This document shows, piece by piece, positions 9,291-13,427 of a stretch of DNA of 13,427 bases. The number at the start of each line of letters is the position of its first letter. Positions within the stretch are counted from its first letter, which is position 1. Below the pieces are notes generated by a model. It was given only the letters and a program-made list of their open reading frames with translations. It was not told where the DNA came from and did no database searches. The stretch is from an uncultured Taibaiella sp. (GTDB lineage Bacteria > Bacteroidota > Bacteroidia > Chitinophagales > Chitinophagaceae). Made by a program: the position numbers and the translations under genes. The DNA lies in NCBI GenBank assembly GCA_937871155.1, contig CALMXV010000500.1, positions 1-13,427 on the forward strand, given 5' to 3'.

Positions 9291-10166
9291 ATGATGTTTT
9301 CAATCGGTGAATCGGAGTTAATCATCACTCCAGAAGGAGCAATTTATCACCTTGACTTAAGACCGGAACAGCTTGCGGATACCATAATTACGGTTGGTGA
9401 CCCAGCACGGGTAGCAGCTATTTCTCAATATTTTGATCGAGTTGATTATAAAGTGCAGCATAGAGAGTTTATCACACACACAGGATGGATAGGCAAAAAG
9501 CGTATCAGTGTAGTATCTACCGGTATTGGGCCTGATAATATAGACATTGTCTTAAATGAATTAGATGCTCTAGTCAATATAGATTTCACAACCAGAACTA
9601 TTAAAGATCAGCAGCGTTCTCTACAAATTATTCGCTTGGGGACTAGTGGCTCCTTACAAGCTTCAATACCCACCGATAGCTTAGTGGTAGCGGATTTTGG
9701 TATTGGGTTAGATAATTTGATTCATTTTTATCAACTAGAAAATAATGTGGAAGAACTTGAATTATTGAGCAAATTTGAAGCGCATACAATGTTGGAAAAT
9801 GCTCGAGTAAGACCTTACATTGCTTCATCATCTCGTATGCTTTCCAATCATTTTCAGCAGGGATACTATCACGGGATTACACTTACCTGCCCAGGTTTTT
9901 ACGGACCACAAGGAAGAGTATTGAGGGCTTCATTAGCCTACAAACATTTGATAGATTCCTTTACTACATTTAAGCATTCCTTACCGATTACTAATTTCGA
10001 AATGGAGACTTCAGCCATATATGGGCTAGGGAAAATATTGAAACATCATTGTCTTTCTATAAATACTATAATTGCCAATAGAGTGGATAAAACATTTACG
10101 AAAAACGCAACAGCAGCCATAGATAATATGATTCAACGATCTTTAGCAATTATTGAAAAGCTATAG
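9291..10166 (+). CDS. udp: Uridine phosphorylase-like nucleoside phosphorylase
   Basis: A member of the PNP/UDP phosphorylase family, which reversibly splits nucleosides with phosphate; most likely uridine to uracil plus ribose-1-phosphate in pyrimidine salvage. 291 residues. Motifs: GDPAR (36-40, phosphate loop), STGIG (76-80), RLGTSG (115-120), FYGPQGR (203-209) and EMET (237-240, ribose contact). The Q207-x-R209 pair matches the uracil-binding Gln/Arg of uridine phosphorylases, favouring that specificity over purine nucleosides. Two adjacent ATG codons (9291 and 9294) are equally possible starts. There is no recognisable promoter box in the short gap beyond the tRNA-Cys promoter. Its stop is only 8 bp from the stop of converging miaE, with no terminator between. 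Confidence 0.85.
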   Translation: MMFSIGESELIITPEGAIYHLDLRPEQLADTIITVGDPARVAAISQYFDRVDYKVQHREFITHTGWIGKKRISVVSTGIGPDNIDIVLNELDALVNIDFTTRTIKDQQRSLQIIRLGTSGSLQASIPTDSLVVADFGIGLDNLIHFYQLENNVEELELLSKFEAHTMLENARVRPYIASSSRMLSNHFQQGYYHGITLTCPGFYGPQGRVLRASLAYKHLIDSFTTFKHSLPITNFEMETSAIYGLGKILKHHCLSINTIIANRVDKTFTKNATAAIDNMIQRSLAIIEKL

Positions 10167-10174
10167 AGTTTTAA

Positions 10175-10777
10175 TCAGTGTATTCTTGTTCCATCAGGTG
10201 CCATTTGAAGCAATATTTCTTCTTCTATCTTGAGCCATTGTTGCCAGGCATGTTGTACTTTTTCTTTATCGTAATAGGCAGATGCTATGTTTATGAATAA
10301 TCGGTAATGTCCCGCTTCTGATACCATAAACTTAAAGTAGAATTTTCGTAAGGCTTCTTCTTCTAGTTTTTCTGAAAGCACTCTAAAACGTTCACAGCTT
10401 CGAGCTTCGATTAAAGCACAAAACATCAGCTTATGCAACAGCTTATCTGAAGACGCTACATTTTTAGGTTCATTTTGCAATAGCCGATTCACATAATCAT
10501 CTTTTCGTTGTTTCCCCAATGCAAATCCACGTTTTTTCATTTCAGCCCATACTATTCTAAAATGCCCCCACTCTTCTGTAACAATGGGTGAAAGGGTATT
10601 TACTAAAAATTCTTTATCCGGATAAAGTTGAATTAAAGAAATGCATTGTGTGGAAGCTTTTTGTTCGCAAAAGGCATGATCGGTTAATATTTCTTCTAAT
10701 GAAATAGCGGCTAAATCTGCCCAACGAGGGTCAGTAGGCATTTTAAGACCTAGTATAGAATTGTCTGCTGTACTCAT
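10175..10777 (-). CDS. miaE: tRNA-(ms2io6A37) hydroxylase MiaE
   Basis: Non-haem diiron monooxygenase that hydroxylates the isopentenyl group of ms2i6A at tRNA position 37 to give ms2io6A. 200 residues, the size of the family. The ferritin-like ligand set is complete and correctly spaced: E38 (CEQKA), E69 and H72 (EEWGH), E124 (LIEARSCERF), and E154 and H157 (SEAGHYRLF). The PTDPRWADLA opening also fits. The start ATG gives MSTADNSIL, and no better downstream start exists. It converges on the uridine phosphorylase gene and is divergent from the outer-membrane protein gene. The two A37 pathway genes that make its substrate (miaA, miaB) are not in the window. Confidence 0.9.
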   Translation of the reverse strand: MSTADNSILGLKMPTDPRWADLAAISLEEILTDHAFCEQKASTQCISLIQLYPDKEFLVNTLSPIVTEEWGHFRIVWAEMKKRGFALGKQRKDDYVNRLLQNEPKNVASSDKLLHKLMFCALIEARSCERFRVLSEKLEEEALRKFYFKFMVSEAGHYRLFINIASAYYDKEKVQHAWQQWLKIEEEILLQMAPDGTRIH

Positions 10778-10867
10778 AATAGTAGTCGAAAATACTACAA
10801 GAATTATTTTTGAATGTTAACTTTAAACAAAACCAACCTTCTCTCATAAAATAATTTTTTATAAGAC

Positions 10868-10893
10868 TTGAATTACTGTATGGCTTATCTTCG
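10868..10893 (+). promoter_or_regulatory. Possible promoter of the outer-membrane protein gene
   Basis: TTG (10868-10870) and TATCTTCG (10886-10893) resemble the -33 and -7 elements. There is one mismatch in the -7 box and a short 15-nt spacer. It is 24 nt before the start at 10918. Confidence 0.4.
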
Positions 10894-10917
10894 TTGGCGA
10901 ATATTGAAAATAACTTT

Positions 10918-11763
10918 ATGAAAAAACAATTGCTATCCGCCTTATTGACATTGGGTTTTGTAGGTTCACTTCAAGCACAAGATATCATATACAAAACAAA
11001 CGGAAGACAAGAATCAACAAAAATTACTGAGATCAACGGAAAGAATATTAGGTATAAAAAATGGGATAATGCGAATGGACCGGATTATGTTTTACCATTA
11101 AAAGATATTCAAAAAGTAAAGTATCAGAATGGCCAAGAAGAAGTTTACAATGATGCTAAAAGCCTTAAAAAAGGCAAAAGTACATTGTCAGACCCTGGTG
11201 CACCTGGAAAAAACATCCTTGCTTTCGCTCCAATTTATATGACCAACACCAGCGCTGTAGGTATTGGGTTAAGCTATGAACGTATGCTAGATAAAAACTC
11301 AGTTTTCTCTTTTATCCTACCATTAGCTTATTCATTTAATAGCCCAACCAATAATTATAGTAGCTCTGAAAATAGACGTTCCAATATGTTGTGGGCATAT
11401 CCCGGAGTAAAAGTTTATGTGGGAAGTAAAAACGAAGGGAAGGTGCGTTATGCTATTGGCTTATCTATACCTATTGGTAATGGTTCTATAAAAGAGGATC
11501 GAATGATTTACGACCCATTAACCCAAACGAATAGGTATCAAACATTAGAATCTAAAATTTCATTAGTAGGAGTGATGTTAAATAATTCTGTGAACTTTCA
11601 ATTGAGTTCTGCTTTCTACCTAGGTATTGAATTTGGTTTAGGTGTTCCTTATTTTATCAATATTGACTCAAACCCAAACTTACCCAACAACCCTATATAC
11701 ACTCCTTATGATAGTAGTAGCCCATTGGTAAATTTTAATTTTAAGTTTGGATATCGCTTCTGA
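10918..11763 (+). CDS. Predicted outer-membrane beta-barrel protein with N-terminal periplasmic domain
   Basis: Function unknown; 281 residues. The signal peptide is MKKQLLSALLTLGFVGSLQA, followed by QD. The next segment, about residues 22-75 (DIIYKTNGRQ, KITEINGKNIRYKKWDNANG, YVLPLKDIQKVKYQNGQEEV), follows a pattern I know from many Bacteroidota envelope proteins: a small domain with a YKK-DNPNGP-like core. A Lys-rich linker comes next. From about residue 95 the sequence alternates polar and hydrophobic/aromatic residues in barrel-like strands (FAPIYMTNTSAVGIGLSYER, MLWAYPGVKVYVG, AFYLGIEFGLGVPYF) and ends FNFKFGYRF, with the terminal aromatic residue typical of outer-membrane barrels. The start is ATG at 10918; the frame extends to a TTG at 10894 that would spoil the signal peptide. 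No partner gene is obvious. Confidence 0.75.
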   Translation: MKKQLLSALLTLGFVGSLQAQDIIYKTNGRQESTKITEINGKNIRYKKWDNANGPDYVLPLKDIQKVKYQNGQEEVYNDAKSLKKGKSTLSDPGAPGKNILAFAPIYMTNTSAVGIGLSYERMLDKNSVFSFILPLAYSFNSPTNNYSSSENRRSNMLWAYPGVKVYVGSKNEGKVRYAIGLSIPIGNGSIKEDRMIYDPLTQTNRYQTLESKISLVGVMLNNSVNFQLSSAFYLGIEFGLGVPYFINIDSNPNLPNNPIYTPYDSSSPLVNFNFKFGYRF

Positions 11764-11840
11764 GAGGAGTCTATACATTGAGGGCTTTTTTTAGGATTCT
11801 AGACTTATGATATGGAAATCATCATGAAATTTTGATTGAT

Positions 11841-11848
11841 TACCTTTG
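11841..11848 (+). promoter_or_regulatory. Promoter -7 element for mtaB
   Basis: TACCTTTG matches TAnnTTTG perfectly and ends only 12 nt before the mtaB ATG, predicting a leader of well under 10 nt. The upstream in-frame TTG at 11846 lies inside this box and cannot be the start. No clear -33 element is seen. Confidence 0.6.
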
Positions 11849-11860
11849 CGCCGAATTATT

Positions 11861-13132
11861 ATGTCAGTTAAATCAGTCGCCTTTCATACATTAGGTTGTA
11901 AACTCAATTTTTCAGAAACTTCTACCATAAGCCGTAATCTTGAAGCTGATGGTTTTATAAGAAAAGAATTTGAAGAGCAAGCCGATGTATATGTAATAAA
12001 TACCTGCTCTGTGACGAACAATGCCGATAAGGAATGTCGTCAATTGGTGCGCCGTATCCAACGTCGTGCACCGGAAAGTGTGGTCGTTGTAATAGGATGT
12101 TATGCACAGCTTAAGCCCAAAGAAATAGCCGAGATTGAAGGAGTGGATTTAGTATTGGGTGCCACTGAAAAATTCAACCTAACCAAACATCTTAGAGAAT
12201 TTTCAAAAGGTGACAGCACTAAAATATGTTCTTGTGATATTGATGATGTGGAAGGATTTCACAGCTCATATTCTGTTGGCGATCGTACCCGTACGTTTTT
12301 AAAAGTGCAAGATGGTTGTGATTACAATTGTTCATTCTGTACCATTCCACTAGCAAGAGGTCATAGCCGTAGCAATAGCATAGAAGGTGTATTGGAAAAT
12401 GTAAAATCATTAGCTGCAGAAGGCACCAAAGAAATAGTACTTACGGGCATTAACCTTGGCGACTTTGGAAAAGGTTTTGATGGTGGTAAAAAGAAAGAAG
12501 AAAACTTCTATGATTTAATTCAAGCGCTAGATGAAGTAGAGGGCATTGAACGATATCGAATCTCTTCTATTGAGCCGAATCTACTAACCAATGAAATCAT
12601 AGAATTTGTAGCAACTTCTAAAAAATTCATGCCGCATTTTCATATTCCATTACAAAGCGGAAGCAATAAAATACTAGGCTTGATGCGTAGAAGATACCAA
12701 CGAGAATTGTATGCTGAGCGAGTGGCAGCCATTAAAAAATTGATGCCTCATTGCTGCATAGGAGTTGATGTTATTGTTGGCTTCCCATCAGAAAGTGATG
12801 ATGATTTTAAAGACACTTTTGACTTTTTACATAGCATTGATGTTTCTTACTTCCATGTGTTCACTTATTCTGAGCGAGCCAATACCCTTGCATTAGATAT
12901 AAAACCAATAGTACCTACAGGGGTGCGAAATGATAGAAATAAATCACTGCGCAATTTATCTTTTCAAAAAATGAATTATTTCACCGCACAACATGCAGGT
13001 GAAAGAAGACCGGTATTATTTGAAAGTGCTAATAAAAACAGTATGATGGAAGGCTACACGGATAACTACATTCGTATTGAAACTCCTTACAGAGAAGAAT
13101 GGGTGAATCAAATTATTGATTGGAATTTATAA
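11861..13132 (+). CDS. mtaB: tRNA t6A37 methylthiotransferase MtaB (radical SAM)
   Basis: Radical SAM methylthiotransferase that converts t6A37 of ANN-decoding tRNAs to ms2t6A. 423 residues. The N-terminal domain carries three cysteines for the auxiliary [4Fe-4S] cluster: C13 (TLGCKLN), C49 (NTCSVT) and C80 (IGCYAQ). The radical SAM motif is CDYNCSFC (C153, C157, C160), followed by IPLARGHSRS and LTGINLGDFG. PLQSGSNKIL and the GVDVIVGFPSE strand complete the barrel. The last about 50 residues form a short TRAM-like RNA-binding end. The LGCKLN and NNADKECRQLVR motifs point to MtaB rather than MiaB or RimO. The start is ATG at 11861. It lies 61 bp before nadC on the same strand, with no terminator between, so cotranscription is possible. 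Confidence 0.92.
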   Translation: MSVKSVAFHTLGCKLNFSETSTISRNLEADGFIRKEFEEQADVYVINTCSVTNNADKECRQLVRRIQRRAPESVVVVIGCYAQLKPKEIAEIEGVDLVLGATEKFNLTKHLREFSKGDSTKICSCDIDDVEGFHSSYSVGDRTRTFLKVQDGCDYNCSFCTIPLARGHSRSNSIEGVLENVKSLAAEGTKEIVLTGINLGDFGKGFDGGKKKEENFYDLIQALDEVEGIERYRISSIEPNLLTNEIIEFVATSKKFMPHFHIPLQSGSNKILGLMRRRYQRELYAERVAAIKKLMPHCCIGVDVIVGFPSESDDDFKDTFDFLHSIDVSYFHVFTYSERANTLALDIKPIVPTGVRNDRNKSLRNLSFQKMNYFTAQHAGERRPVLFESANKNSMMEGYTDNYIRIETPYREEWVNQIIDWNL

Positions 13133-13193
13133 ATAACTTCTGCCTTTTTCATTAAAGAGTAGTAGTACATTACAAACTTTTTTACTTTTAATT

Positions 13194-13427
13194 ATGACAC
13201 AACAAGAATTTATTGCTGCTGCTCTAAAAGAAGATATCGGAGCCGGCGACTACTCTACCCTAGCCAGTATTGATGAAAACGCTAGAGGTAAAGCTATATT
13301 AAAAGTAAAAGAAGACGGTATTCTCGCAGGCGTTGATTTGGCTAAAGCAATCTTTCAATTTTTAGAACCTGAAGCAGTTTTTACAGAATTTATCAAAGAC
13401 GGTACCCATGTTGTGTATGGAGATATT
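13194..13427 (+). CDS. nadC: Nicotinate-nucleotide pyrophosphorylase (carboxylating), N-terminal part
   Basis: Quinolinate phosphoribosyltransferase of NAD synthesis, turning quinolinate and PRPP into nicotinate mononucleotide. Only the first 78 codons are inside the window; the frame runs off the right edge. The start MTQQEFIAAALKEDIGAGDY, followed by STLA, is the conserved NadC opening (LxEDIGxGDxST). KAILKVKEDGILAGVDLAK matches the next part of the N-terminal domain (AxxxxxxxGxLAG). The ATG at 13194 fits the family start. A loose TACTTTTA box lies just upstream and is not convincing as a promoter. Confidence 0.9.
   Translation, partial: MTQQEFIAAALKEDIGAGDYSTLASIDENARGKAILKVKEDGILAGVDLAKAIFQFLEPEAVFTEFIKDGTHVVYGDI

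Noticed and set aside
9045..9328. Two short minus-strand frames crossing the tRNA-Cys gene
   Set aside because: They read through the tRNA and its terminator, have no recognisable protein features, and are explained by the tRNA gene.
10782..10798. GTAGT/ACTAC inverted repeat just upstream of miaE
   Set aside because: Five base pairs with a 7-nt loop is expected by chance in AT-rich spacers, and no other support was seen.
11764..11805. Seven-T run and AGTCTA/TAGACT repeat after the outer-membrane protein gene
   Set aside because: The T-run lies inside the loop between the repeat arms and no stem precedes it, so it does not form an intrinsic terminator.

Overview
The window looks like an ordinary chromosomal segment of a Bacteroidota bacterium, probably a Chitinophagaceae-like member. 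It is AT-rich. Start codons lack Shine-Dalgarno sequences. Several genes are preceded by the phylum's -7 promoter element TAnnTTTG. The encoded proteins (pyruvate carboxylase, an L17 with a long C-terminal extension, a secreted M13 peptidase, MtaB, MiaE and a small outer-membrane protein) fit that phylum. No mobile element, CRISPR array, prophage gene or rRNA is visible.

Left part (1-3725): the 3' half of pyruvate carboxylase (+) converges on rplQ and rpoA (-) and shares a symmetrical terminator with them. rplQ encodes L17 fused to a helix-hairpin-helix-type domain. rpoA has its own promoter and a roughly 150-nt leader with inverted repeats, and no rpsD lies directly upstream of it.

Middle part (3844-6892): two related PLP enzymes are divergently transcribed from a 157-bp spacer. 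Active-site residues mark the minus-strand gene as tyrosine phenol-lyase and the plus-strand gene as tryptophanase. They degrade tyrosine and tryptophan to pyruvate, ammonium and phenol or indole.

Right part (6913-13427): a secreted M13 metallopeptidase (-), a tRNA-Cys(GCA) gene (-) with its own promoter and terminator, a uridine phosphorylase-like gene (+) tail-to-tail with miaE (-), a predicted outer-membrane beta-barrel protein (+), mtaB (+) and the first 78 codons of nadC (+). MiaE and MtaB both act on tRNA position 37, and the tRNA-Cys carries the A36-A37-A38 motif typical of substrates for the i6A/ms2i6A pathway.

I saw no clear new multi-gene system. The observations most worth checking are the L17 fusion, the detached rpoA-rplQ unit with its leader, and the tyrosine phenol-lyase/tryptophanase divergent pair.
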